DNA from: Alphaproteobacteria bacterium
GTDB taxonomy: Bacteria; Pseudomonadota; Alphaproteobacteria; Rhodospirillales; Magnetospirillaceae
Assembly: GCA_015232485.1 (NCBI GenBank)
Contig: JADFZP010000049.1
Location: 1 to 13,488 of the forward strand
Direction of reading: 5' to 3'
Length of the DNA: 13,488 bases
Below, piece by piece: positions 1 to 7,406 of this stretch; the first letter of the stretch is position 1, and every line of letters begins with the position of its first letter. A model generated the notes under the pieces. The model was not told the origin of the DNA, did no database searches, and worked only from the letters and a program-made list of their open reading frames with translations. The position numbers and the translations under genes are program-made.

Positions 1-352
1 CCCGCTCGGCGCGGGTGTCCGCCGCGTCCCGCGCCTGTTCGGCCCACTCGGCGCGGGTGGTCGCCGAGTCCCGCGCTTGTTCGGCCAACGCGGCGCGGGC
101 GGTCGCCGAGTCCCGCGCCTGTTCGGCCAACTCGGCGCGGGTTTCAGCCCGTCGCCGCGACTCCTCGATGTGTTTGACGTGAGCGTCGGCCTCGCGCCAA
201 GCGGTCTCCGCCAGTTCGGCCCGCGCGATGGCTTGCAGCCGAGCCTGGTCAAGCTGGTCGGCCCAGGCGCCGGCCTGTCGCCAAGCTTGCTCGGCCAACT
301 CGGCGCGGGTCTCGGTTTCCCGCCGCGTGCGCTCGGCCCATTCCGCGCGGGC
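1..352 (-). repeat. 42-bp in-frame tandem repeat coding for coiled coil
   Basis: Units begin (plus-strand numbering) at about 5, 47, 89, 131, 173, 215, 257 and 299, spaced exactly 42 bp. The three units between 5 and 130 are nearly identical (core ctcggcgcgg on the plus strand) and the rest are degenerate. Each unit encodes 14 residues, that is two heptads, so gain or loss of a unit keeps both reading frame and heptad register. This is a coding repeat, not an intergenic one. The array continues beyond the left edge. Confidence 0.9.
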
Positions 353-1042
353 GTTCGCCTGGACTTCGGCGCAGGGCGTGAAGCCGTCGAAGAAATTGGG
401 CGGGTAACGGAAGGCGTCGGCCAGTTCCGCGCGTTCCGGGGCGACATAGAAGCGGTTCAAGCCGTCCGCATAGACCATGCGGTAGCCGGCGCCGAGAAGC
501 AGCGGCTCCCATTCGGCGTGGCACTCGACCGGGCTGTTGGGAATGGTCGCCTCGACCACCACCACCCAGGGCCTGTGGCGGGCGAAATCGCAGCCCAGCA
601 GGACGTCGCGTTCCATGCCCTCGACGTCGATCTTCAGGAAATGGATGCAGCCCTTGGCGTGCTCGTCGCAGAGTTCGGCCAAGCGGCGCATCGGCGTGGC
701 CCGATAGGCGCCCTTGCGCCCTTCGGCGAGCATCCGCTGGACGTGGTCGCTTCGCCCGGTGGCCAGTCCGTCGACCTCGGCTTCCCAGATTTCGACGGTT
801 CCGGTTTCGGCTCCGGCGGCAAGGCGCAAGTTGACGTCGCGCGGCCGCGCCGCCTCCAATTCGGCGAAGGGCTTGGGCATCGGCTCGATGTTCACGCCGC
901 GCCAACCCGCCTCGTAGAAGGCCTTGGTGACGGAGTAAAGCGTGGGGCCGCCGGCGCCCACGTCGATGTAGAACCCCGCCTCGACATGCTTCAGCGCCCG
1001 CCAAAGCATCACGTCTTCGAAGTTCTGGGCGTATGAGATCAT
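1..1042 (-). CDS. FkbM-family methyltransferase with long C-terminal coiled coil (partial, 3' end outside window)
   Basis: Starts at ATG 1042-1040, overlapping the upstream wzt stop as ATGA, and stays open for 347 codons to the window edge. Residues 1-205 form an FkbM SAM-dependent methyltransferase: ISYAQNFEDVMLW at the N-terminus, the SAM-binding loop FYIDVGAGGP (24-33), NIEPMP (51-56) and the FLKIDVEGMERDVL segment (135-148). From residue 231 the chain is a run of 14-residue repeats (two heptads each, consensus TRAELAEQARDSAT) rich in A, E, R and Q, predicted to form a continuous coiled coil; eight full units are visible and a ninth is cut. Family knowledge: FkbM enzymes O-methylate sugars or other small molecules. 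Inference: with wzm/wzt upstream, the target is probably the exported polysaccharide, and the layout recalls WbdD, whose coiled coil measures O-antigen length. No kinase domain is visible. Methyltransferase call is secure; the role is inferred. Confidence 0.9.
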   Translation of the reverse strand, partial: MISYAQNFEDVMLWRALKHVEAGFYIDVGAGGPTLYSVTKAFYEAGWRGVNIEPMPKPFAELEAARPRDVNLRLAAGAETGTVEIWEAEVDGLATGRSDHVQRMLAEGRKGAYRATPMRRLAELCDEHAKGCIHFLKIDVEGMERDVLLGCDFARHRPWVVVVEATIPNSPVECHAEWEPLLLGAGYRMVYADGLNRFYVAPERAELADAFRYPPNFFDGFTPCAEVQANARAEWAERTRRETETRAELAEQAWRQAGAWADQLDQARLQAIARAELAETAWREADAHVKHIEESRRRAETRAELAEQARDSATARAALAEQARDSATTRAEWAEQARDAADTRAER

Positions 1043-3096
1043 GGCGAGACCCGATGCGAGGCGATGTGCGCGACAACGTCCGCCATTCCCAGGGCGGAGA
1101 ACAAGGTTTCATCCCGAAGGCGTTGCGGATCGCCGATCGGCCGCGGCGCCAACACGTCCTTTTTGATGAAACGGGCGTCCGCCCAGTACAATTGGCCGCC
1201 ATGCGTCGGGTGGACGAAACGGTGGGCGTCGTCATAGCAGACGGCGTTCTCGTCCAGCGCACCGGTCGCCGCGCCATCGCGGGAGTAATGGACCAGGTTG
1301 GACAACTTCCACAAGACGAAGCCGCGCCGCCGCAGAAAGCGGTCGATGTCGGCGAACAACGGCTGGTCGCGGTAGATCGGGTTGAATTCCACCTCGATTT
1401 CGACGCAACGCAAGCCAGCCAGCAGATCGCCGGCGCCTTCCAGGATTTCCAACTCGGTGCCCTGGGTGTCGAGCTTGATGTGGTCGATCCGGCCAATCCC
1501 GTTGTCCCGCGCCCAGCCGGCCAGCGTCACCGCCTCGATCTCCAGCGAGGCGACGTGACGGGCGCAGTCCAACGCCGGGTAGGCGGCGGTCAGGTCGGGG
1601 TCCGGTTCCAACAGCGAACCGCACGCCGGCTCGCGCGTCATGTATAGGCGCCGCGGCCCGGCGCGCCGGGCGAGCGCCACCGCCTCGACATGGATGGTCC
1701 CGGCGGGCGCGTCGGCGTGGCGCGCCCGCAGGCGTTCGCATTCCTCGTGGTCGGGATCGAAGCCGAACACCCGGAAGGCGCCGCCCGTGAACCGCTCGGC
1801 GAAGCCCCAGCGGCAACCGACATCCACCACCACCAGCGGGTCGTCGCGGGCCGGCGGCGGCGCGGGCGGAGAGATCCGCTCGATGTCGAAAAGCATTTCC
1901 GTCCAATTGCAGCCGACGAAGCTCGGCTTGGTCGGATTGACCACCTCGAAAACATGGCCGTGATCGACCCAGTGATAGTTCTTCTCGATGTGCGAGTTCT
2001 CGCGCACCAGCGAGGCGTGCACCGAGTAAGACCCCTCGCCAAGATTGGCGTCGAACCGGACCCGGAACACGAATTGATCGCCCAGCCGCGCCGAGTCCAG
2101 GGCTTGGCCGGTCAGGAAGGTGTTGGTTCCGAACATCATCTGGCCGAGCCGGTCCTTGATCCCGCAACCAAGCACCAGACCATCCAGGTCGGCATGGACG
2201 CCGACCGCGAAGCGCACCTCGATCGCCTGCCCCACCGCCACCACCGAGACGGGCCGGCCGGCGGCGTCGAACAGGCCGATGCTTTCGATGCGCGCCTCTC
2301 CGGTGCCCGAATCGGTTCGGATCTTGCCGCCTTGGTCCGAGCGTTGGACGATCTTGCCGGCCTTGTCCTCGGCGAGCAGGGCGTTGTAGTAGTCGAACAC
2401 CGCCTCGGGCTCGCCCTCCATCGCCACCGTGCCGCCGTTCAACAGGATGGCCCGGCGGCAGACGCTTTGAATCGCGTGCTTGTCGTGACTGACCAGCAGC
2501 AAGGTGGCGCCCTCGGCGCCCAAGCGGCGGATGTGGTCGAAGCTTTTGTGCTGGAAATAGGCGTCGCCGACCGACAGCGCCTCGTCGATGATCAGGATGT
2601 CGGGGCGCTCGGCGGTGGCGACCGCGAAGGCGAGGCGCATCTGCATGCCGGTCGAGTAAATGCGCAGCGGCTGGTCGAAATACGGCCCGATCTCGGCGAA
2701 AGCCTCGATCTCGGGCAACAGGCGGGCGATCGCCTCGTTGCCGAAGCCTTGAAGCTGGGCGGCCAGGATGGCGTTTTGTCGCCCGGTGAAATCGGGGTGG
2801 AAGCCCAAGCCCAACTCCAGCACGGCGGCGATCCGTCCGCGCGCGGCGATGGTTCCGGCGGTCGGGCGGGTGGCGCCGACGATCATTTTCAGCAAGGTGC
2901 TTTTGCCGGCGCCGTTCAGCCCGACGATGCCGACCGCTTCGCCGGGGCGCACCGAAAAGGTCACGTCGCGCAACACCCAGTCGAGTTCGTGGCGCGCCCG
3001 ACCACCGGGCAGCGCCCAGTCGGCCAGCCGCGCCCAGCGATTGGGAAAGCGTTTGTAGGCCTTGCCCAGGCCGGCGACCTCGATCCGGCCGATCAT
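1039..3096 (-). CDS. wzt: O-antigen ABC transporter ATPase Wzt fused to an FkbM methyltransferase
   Basis: 685 residues from ATG 3096-3094, overlapping the wzm stop as ATGA. An ATG-proximal open frame continues upstream to 3783, but that part is only wzm read in another frame. Residues 1-245 are the ABC ATPase: Walker A GLNGAGKST (59-67), signature YSTGMQ (147-152), Walker B ILIIDEA (167-173), H-loop His204. Residues about 265-405 match the Wzt C-terminal carbohydrate-binding beta domain (NYHWVDHGHVFEV at 373-385). A proline-rich linker (409-416) leads to an FkbM methyltransferase, about 420-650, with VVVDVGCRWG (422-431) and KLDTQGTELEILEG (541-554). Known: Wzt powers polymer export through Wzm, and its C-terminal domain can recognise the modified chain end. 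Inference: the fusion places a methylating enzyme next to the reader domain. Ordinary Wzt proteins are about 400-470 residues, so the fusion is unusual. Confidence 0.93.
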   Translation of the reverse strand: MIGRIEVAGLGKAYKRFPNRWARLADWALPGGRARHELDWVLRDVTFSVRPGEAVGIVGLNGAGKSTLLKMIVGATRPTAGTIAARGRIAAVLELGLGFHPDFTGRQNAILAAQLQGFGNEAIARLLPEIEAFAEIGPYFDQPLRIYSTGMQMRLAFAVATAERPDILIIDEALSVGDAYFQHKSFDHIRRLGAEGATLLLVSHDKHAIQSVCRRAILLNGGTVAMEGEPEAVFDYYNALLAEDKAGKIVQRSDQGGKIRTDSGTGEARIESIGLFDAAGRPVSVVAVGQAIEVRFAVGVHADLDGLVLGCGIKDRLGQMMFGTNTFLTGQALDSARLGDQFVFRVRFDANLGEGSYSVHASLVRENSHIEKNYHWVDHGHVFEVVNPTKPSFVGCNWTEMLFDIERISPPAPPPARDDPLVVVDVGCRWGFAERFTGGAFRVFGFDPDHEECERLRARHADAPAGTIHVEAVALARRAGPRRLYMTREPACGSLLEPDPDLTAAYPALDCARHVASLEIEAVTLAGWARDNGIGRIDHIKLDTQGTELEILEGAGDLLAGLRCVEIEVEFNPIYRDQPLFADIDRFLRRRGFVLWKLSNLVHYSRDGAATGALDENAVCYDDAHRFVHPTHGGQLYWADARFIKKDVLAPRPIGDPQRLRDETLFSALGMADVVAHIASHRVSP

Positions 3097-3881
3097 AATT
3101 CGTCGGCGATGTCGGCGGCGTGGCGGCGGAACAATCCGGCGCCCAGGGCGGCGCAGGCCAAGGCGATGACGCCCGGATAGGCCAGACTCGCCCAGTCGGG
3201 CCATTGGCCGCCGACCAGCACGTCTTGGAAGCCGATCATCACCGGGGTCAGCGGGTTCCATGCCGCCACCCGGCCGATCGATTCGGGCAGGATCGACAAG
3301 GGATAGATGATCGGCGTCAGCCAGAACCAAAACTGGAGGATCACGCGGGCCATCTGTTCGACATCGCGGAAGAACACGTTGGCGGTGCCCAACGCCACGC
3401 CGAGCCCCGTGGCGAACAGCGCCAAGATGCCGATCAGCGGCGCCAACGCCAAGGACGGCAAGCCGGGAAACCGCCCGATCAGCAGCAAAAACACGATGAA
3501 CACGCTGAAGATGATCGCGAAGTCGACAATGGAATTCAGCACCGCCAGGGCCGGCAGGCAAACGCGGGGGAAATTGATCTTTTTCACCAAATGCGCGTTG
3601 TGAACGAACATGACCAGCGATCGATCTATAATCTGCGCGAACAACCCCCAGGTCAGAACGCCCGCGCAGAGATGAATGCTGTATGCGAAAGAACTGTCGG
3701 ACCTGGGCAGTTTGACTGAAACAACCTGCGAAAATATCACGGCGTAGACGGCGATCATCGCCAGTGGATTGAGCAGCGCCCAAGCCATTCCCAGCAGCGA
3801 GCCGCGATATCTCGCCTGCAATTCCCTTTGCACGGCGCCACGCAGAAAGTCACGATAGCGCCACAGGTTAAGAACGAACAT
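3093..3881 (-). CDS. wzm: O-antigen/polysaccharide ABC transporter permease Wzm
   Basis: Inner-membrane permease of the ABC-2 type that forms the channel for lipid-linked polysaccharide with the ATPase encoded next. From ATG 3881 it has 262 residues, the usual Wzm length. It begins with the amphipathic segment LWRYRDFLRGAVQRELQARY, then RGSLLGMAWALLNPL, a family hallmark, and has about six hydrophobic helices. KINFPRVCLPALAVLNS and TANVFFRDVEQMARVILQFW are typical conserved parts. A GTG at 3890 would add three residues; I prefer the ATG because it gives the family-typical N-terminus, but neither start has a clear ribosome binding site. The stop overlaps the start of wzt by four bases, so the two are translationally coupled. 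First gene of the minus-strand operon, divergent from the glycosyltransferase operon. Confidence 0.93.
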   Translation of the reverse strand: MFVLNLWRYRDFLRGAVQRELQARYRGSLLGMAWALLNPLAMIAVYAVIFSQVVSVKLPRSDSSFAYSIHLCAGVLTWGLFAQIIDRSLVMFVHNAHLVKKINFPRVCLPALAVLNSIVDFAIIFSVFIVFLLLIGRFPGLPSLALAPLIGILALFATGLGVALGTANVFFRDVEQMARVILQFWFWLTPIIYPLSILPESIGRVAAWNPLTPVMIGFQDVLVGGQWPDWASLAYPGVIALACAALGAGLFRRHAADIADEL

Positions 3882-4103
3882 CGCACACACATGCTCGCAT
3901 CATGGTTGCCTAGAGCAATGCTGGGTCAGTCAACAAAAAGCCGATCTCAAGGTCAAGCGCAACATAATAAACCCCGCTGTCAAAAATCGCCTTCCGGTTT
4001 CCATCTTCCCCCCGTGCGGCGGATGTGGTTACCTGACCTTCGTATATTCAGTGCCAGTCTCGTCGAGGCTTTGGGCAATCTTCGATACCATGGATCAGCG
4101 GAC
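3882..4103. promoter_or_regulatory. Divergent intergenic region, probable promoters of both polysaccharide operons
   Basis: These 222 bp separate the start of wzm (minus) from the first glycosyltransferase (plus) and are clearly richer in A+T than the genes on both sides, with runs such as acataataaacc (3962-3973) and gtatattca (4042-4050). Nothing here looks coding. On the minus strand TTGACT (3934-3929) is followed after 16 bases by TAGGCA (3912-3907), a weak sigma70-like pair 26 bases from the wzm ATG. On the plus strand TATATT (4043-4048) could be a -10 element, but no good -35 lies at the right distance. That promoters exist here follows from the divergent layout; the exact boxes are guesses. 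Confidence 0.45.
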
Positions 4104-5315
4104 ATGCCCTGCGGCGCCCATCTAGCCACTGGCGACGTCAACGGCGGCGCGCCGCCTTTGAGAGTGGCGCTTCTGGCCGATGCGATCACCCCGCCATTGA
4201 CCGGAATCGGGCGCTACGCCTGGGAGTTGGCCCGCCGCCTGTCCGACCCGGCGCATGCGATCCGGTTGTCCCCTTTGACCTTGGCCGGATGGCGTGATCT
4301 TGGCGCGCTGGAAGCCGGCTTGAGCGGCGTTTCGGCCGGCGGTTTGGCGAGGCGCGTCGCGGGCGTCGCCTGGGCCGCGCCGGCCGTCGAAGCGGCGCGG
4401 CGTTTCGCCTATGGACGGTGGTTGCGGCCGTTGCGGGGCCGGCGCGACGTGGTCCTGCACGGTCCCAATTACCATGCCCCAGCCTCGGACCTGCCGACCG
4501 TGATCACGCTTCACGACCTGTCGACCGTGTTGTTCCCCGAGACCCATCCGGCCGAACGGGTGAAGCGGGTGGACATCATGCTGGAGGTCGCGCGGCGGCG
4601 TGATTTCGACATCATCACCGACGCCGCCGTCACGGCCGATGACATCGTGCGGGTGGTGGGCGCGCCGCGCGAGCGCGTCCACGTCGTCGGCTTGGGGGTC
4701 GGGCGGCCGTTCTCGCCATCCGATCCGCTGGCCGCGGCCGCGACGATGGCCAAGTATGGACTGACGGCCGGCGCCTATTGCCTGTCGGTTGGCGCGATCG
4801 AACCGCGCAAGAACCTGTCCCGCTTGCTGGCCGCCTATGCCGCGCTGCCGGCCGCGTTGCGTAGCGCCCATCCCCTGGCCGTGGCGGGGGCGAAGGGCTG
4901 GCGCGACCAGGGCTTGCTGCGCGATCTGGAGCTGGCGCGCCGCGACGGCTGGCTGCGCCCGCTGGGATACGTTCCTCTGGAAGACCTTCCAGACCTCTAC
5001 AGCGCCGCCCGCCTGTGCGCCTATGTTTCGCTGTACGAGGGCTTCGGCCTTCCGGTCGCCGAGGCCATGGCGTGCGGCGCGCCGGTCCTCGCCTCGACCG
5101 CGTCGTCGCTGCCCGAGGTCGCCGGCGGCGCCGCCATGCTGGTCGACCCGACCGACGTCGCGGCGATCACCCGCTGCCTCGAGCGGGCGCTGACCGACGC
5201 CGCGTGGCGGGCCGAGGCGGGTCGGCGCGGGCTGGCGCGGGCGCGAGACTTGTCGTGGGACCGCACCGCGGCGAACACCGCGCGGGTCTACCGCGCCGTT
5301 TTGGCGAGATCCTGA
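4104..5315 (+). CDS. GT4-family (GT-B fold) glycosyltransferase
   Basis: 403 residues from ATG 4104. The frame stays open back to 3828, but that stretch lies over the wzm start and the AT-rich intergenic region and reads unlike the family, so I exclude it. The Rossmann start is LRVALLADAITPPLTGIGRYAWEL (residues 19-42, shown here only as a landmark), giving an 18-residue leader; TTG 4158 or GTG 4164 are possible later starts. The C-terminal GT-B half has LSVGAIEPRKNL (227-238) and the EX7E catalytic/donor-binding motif E312-GFGLPVA-E320, followed by MACGAPVLAS and DPTD (348-351). Such enzymes transfer mannose, rhamnose or related sugars from NDP-sugars at the cytoplasmic face. First gene of the plus-strand operon; the next gene starts one base after its stop. 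Family is firm, sugar specificity unknown. Confidence 0.9.
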   Translation: MPCGAHLATGDVNGGAPPLRVALLADAITPPLTGIGRYAWELARRLSDPAHAIRLSPLTLAGWRDLGALEAGLSGVSAGGLARRVAGVAWAAPAVEAARRFAYGRWLRPLRGRRDVVLHGPNYHAPASDLPTVITLHDLSTVLFPETHPAERVKRVDIMLEVARRRDFDIITDAAVTADDIVRVVGAPRERVHVVGLGVGRPFSPSDPLAAAATMAKYGLTAGAYCLSVGAIEPRKNLSRLLAAYAALPAALRSAHPLAVAGAKGWRDQGLLRDLELARRDGWLRPLGYVPLEDLPDLYSAARLCAYVSLYEGFGLPVAEAMACGAPVLASTASSLPEVAGGAAMLVDPTDVAAITRCLERALTDAAWRAEAGRRGLARARDLSWDRTAANTARVYRAVLARS

Positions 5316-5316
5316 C

Positions 5317-6447
5317 GTGCCGCGGGTCCTGCACTTCTACAAGACCGCGTTTCCCGACACGATGGGAGGCACCGAGCAGGTCATCAATCAATTGGCGTCG
5401 GGCGCGGCGCGGTTCGGCATCGAGACCACGGTTTTGTCGCTGACCCGCGAGCGGCGAGCGACCACCGCGATGGTGAACGGCTATCGCTCGGATCGCATCC
5501 CGCTGGACTTCGAGATCGCTTCGACCGGCTTCTCGTGGAAGACGCTTTGGCGCTTTGGCGAATTGGCGGCGAAGGCCGATGTCATTCACTACCATTTCCC
5601 ATGGCCGTTCATGGACATGGCGCACTTCATCACGCGGGCCGGCAAGCCGACTTTGGTGACCTACCACTCCGACATCATCCGCCAGCGTCTCTTGCGCGCG
5701 CTCTACAGCCCGTTGTGCTCGCGCTTCCTGTCCAGCGTCAGTCATGTCGTGGCCACCTCGCCCAACTATCTGGCGACCAGCCCGGTGTTGCGAAAGCTGG
5801 GCGCCAAGGTGTCGGTCATTCCGATCGGTATCGAGCGATCGACCTATCCGGTCCCCGAACCGGCGGCGGTACGGCGGTGGCGCGAGCAAGTGGGCGAGCG
5901 GTTCTTCCTGTTTACCGGAGTGTTTCGCTACTACAAGGGCCTGCACGTCCTGCTCGACGCGGCGGTCGGTACCGATTTTCCCATCGTGCTGATCGGTGTC
6001 GGGCCGATCGAGGCCGAACTGAAGGCTCAAGCCGCGCGACTTGGCCTTTCCAACATCCATTTCGTCGGGCACGTCTCCGACGCCGACAAGGTCGCGCTGT
6101 TGAGCCTTTGTCACGGCGTCGTCTTTCCCTCGCATCTGCGCTCCGAGGCGTTCGGCATTTCCCTGCTGGAGGGGGCGATGTTCGGCAAGCCGATGATCTC
6201 GAGCGAAATCGGCACCGGCACCACCTTCGTCAATATCGGCGGCGAAACCGGTCTGGTGGTCCCGCCCAGCGATCCCGCGGCCCTGCGCGAGGCCATGCGG
6301 CGCCTGTGGACCAACCCGCTCGAAGCGGCGGAGATGGGGGAGCGCGCGGCGGCCCGGTACGAACGCTTGTTCACGGGCGATCGCATGGTCGCGGCCTATG
6401 CCGGCTTGTACCGACGCTTGGCCGGAGAACCGGAGGCTGTGGCGTGA
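5317..6447 (+). CDS. GT4-family glycosyltransferase, O-chain type
   Basis: 376 residues from GTG 5317, one base after the preceding stop. The N-terminus VLHFYKTAFPDTMGGTEQVINQLA is typical of a GT4 subgroup common in ABC-exported O-polysaccharide clusters (landmark residues 4-27). The donor domain has FLFTGVFRYYKGL (197-209), LIGVGP (225-230) and the EX7E motif E277-AFGISLL-E285, with a conserved FPSHLRSEAFG stretch (270-280). It probably adds one sugar of the repeat or adaptor region on a lipid carrier in the cytoplasm. Its stop shares four bases (GTGA) with the next start. Similar proteins occur beside wzm/wzt, for example the WbpY/WbpZ type; I do not assign that name because donor and linkage cannot be read from sequence. 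Confidence 0.9.
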   Translation: MPRVLHFYKTAFPDTMGGTEQVINQLASGAARFGIETTVLSLTRERRATTAMVNGYRSDRIPLDFEIASTGFSWKTLWRFGELAAKADVIHYHFPWPFMDMAHFITRAGKPTLVTYHSDIIRQRLLRALYSPLCSRFLSSVSHVVATSPNYLATSPVLRKLGAKVSVIPIGIERSTYPVPEPAAVRRWREQVGERFFLFTGVFRYYKGLHVLLDAAVGTDFPIVLIGVGPIEAELKAQAARLGLSNIHFVGHVSDADKVALLSLCHGVVFPSHLRSEAFGISLLEGAMFGKPMISSEIGTGTTFVNIGGETGLVVPPSDPAALREAMRRLWTNPLEAAEMGERAAARYERLFTGDRMVAAYAGLYRRLAGEPEAVA

Positions 6448-7406
6448 TCGACGATCGGACGCCCGCGCCTTGCGTCGTGTTGGGCGGTTGCGGCTTCATC
6501 GGAGCGAACCTGACGGCGGCCCTGGCCCAGGCGGGGCACGAGGTGCGCTGCTTCGACCGCTTCGATCCGCCCGCTTGGGCGGCGCCGGCCCAGGACGTGC
6601 GGTTCATCAAAGGAGACGCCGAGGAGCCCGAGCGGCTCGAGCAGGCGATGCGCGGCGCCGAGATTTGCTTTCACCTGATGTCGACGACCATTCCCAAGAC
6701 CTCGAACGACGATCCGATTTACGACGCGACCAGCAATCTGGTCAGTTCGCTGCGGGTGCTCGAGAGTTGCCGCGCCCATGGAGTACGGAAGATCATCTTC
6801 CTGTCCTCGGGCGGGACCGTTTATGGACAGGCGCGCTACACGCCGATCGACGAGCGGCATCCGACCCATCCGCTATGCGCCTACGGCGTCACGCGGCTGA
6901 CCATCGAGAAATACCTGCACATGTATCATGCGCTCCATGGTCTGGATTACTGTGTCCTTCGGGCCGCCAATCCTTACGGTCCAGGTCAAAACCCGCGTTC
7001 CGCGCAGGGCGCGATCGGCGTGTTCCTGGGCCGCATGCTGAACGGCGAAACCATCGACATCTGGGGCGACGGCTCGGTGGTGCGCGATTTCCTGTATATC
7101 CAGGATCTGGTGCGCGCCTTGATGTTGGCGATCGACCATCAAGGCCCGACGCGCCTGTTCAACATCGGCTCGGGCGCGGGATGCCGCCTGAACACGCTGC
7201 TCGACGAATTGGCCCAGGCCACCGGACGGCGGCCGCGGACCCGGCGCCACCCGGCCCGCGCCTTCGACGCGCCGGTCAATGTGCTCGACATATCGGCGGC
7301 GCGCGCCGGTCTGAACTGGGCGCCGACGATCAGCCTTCCCACCGGCTTGCGCCTGACGTGGGAGTGGTTGCGGGCGCGAAACTTGAACCGGGAGGATGGA
7401 CCCTGA
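6444..7406 (+). CDS. NAD-dependent sugar epimerase/dehydratase (extended SDR), catalytic Lys replaced by Arg
   Basis: 320 residues from GTG 6444, overlapping the upstream stop as GTGA. Extended short-chain dehydrogenase fold: dinucleotide motif GGCGFIG (14-20), acidic end of beta2 at Asp38, FLSSGGTVYG with the catalytic Ser/Thr region (119-128), NPYGPGQNP (176-184), and the C-terminal substrate part RDFLYIQDLVRA (214-225) plus FNIGSG (239-244). The usual catalytic YxxxK reads Y147-GVT-R151 (codon cgg), so the lysine that lowers the tyrosine pKa is arginine. Family members interconvert or dehydrate NDP-sugars, most often as UDP-glucose/UDP-GlcNAc 4-epimerases. Inference: it supplies a precursor for the neighbouring glycosyltransferases, unless the Arg changes or weakens catalysis. 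The stop overlaps the next gene's probable CTG start. Confidence 0.88.
   Translation: MIDDRTPAPCVVLGGCGFIGANLTAALAQAGHEVRCFDRFDPPAWAAPAQDVRFIKGDAEEPERLEQAMRGAEICFHLMSTTIPKTSNDDPIYDATSNLVSSLRVLESCRAHGVRKIIFLSSGGTVYGQARYTPIDERHPTHPLCAYGVTRLTIEKYLHMYHALHGLDYCVLRAANPYGPGQNPRSAQGAIGVFLGRMLNGETIDIWGDGSVVRDFLYIQDLVRALMLAIDHQGPTRLFNIGSGAGCRLNTLLDELAQATGRRPRTRRHPARAFDAPVNVLDISAARAGLNWAPTISLPTGLRLTWEWLRARNLNREDGP
7390..7395 (+). promoter_or_regulatory. Strong ribosome binding site that points to a CTG start
   Basis: GGGAGG lies seven bases before CTG 7403-7405, inside the last codons of the epimerase gene. No ATG, GTG or TTG in the correct frame lies at a useful distance downstream; GTG 7358 and GTG 7364 are in frame but upstream of this site. 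It therefore decides in favour of the CTG. Confidence 0.6.

Noticed and set aside
1..352. CRISPR or intergenic satellite array
   Set aside because: The 42-bp units are contiguous without spacers, lie in frame inside a gene and encode heptad repeats.
77..1036. Plus-strand open frame over the FkbM gene, and similar long frames at 1690-3180 (+), 5167-6135 (-) and 7139-8323 (-)
   Set aside because: Typical long antisense frames of GC-rich DNA: low-complexity Gly/Arg/Gln/His/Pro composition, no motifs, opposite well-supported genes.
3097..3783. N-terminal extension of the Wzt frame by 229 residues
   Set aside because: It is the wzm gene read in another frame: Arg/Gly-rich, no domain, and the ATG at 3096 gives both the ATGA overlap and the normal Wzt N-terminus.
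3828..4103. Longer start for the first GT4 glycosyltransferase
   Set aside because: It would overlap the wzm 5' end and the AT-rich intergenic region, and its residues do not resemble the family, whose fold begins at about residue 19 from ATG 4104.
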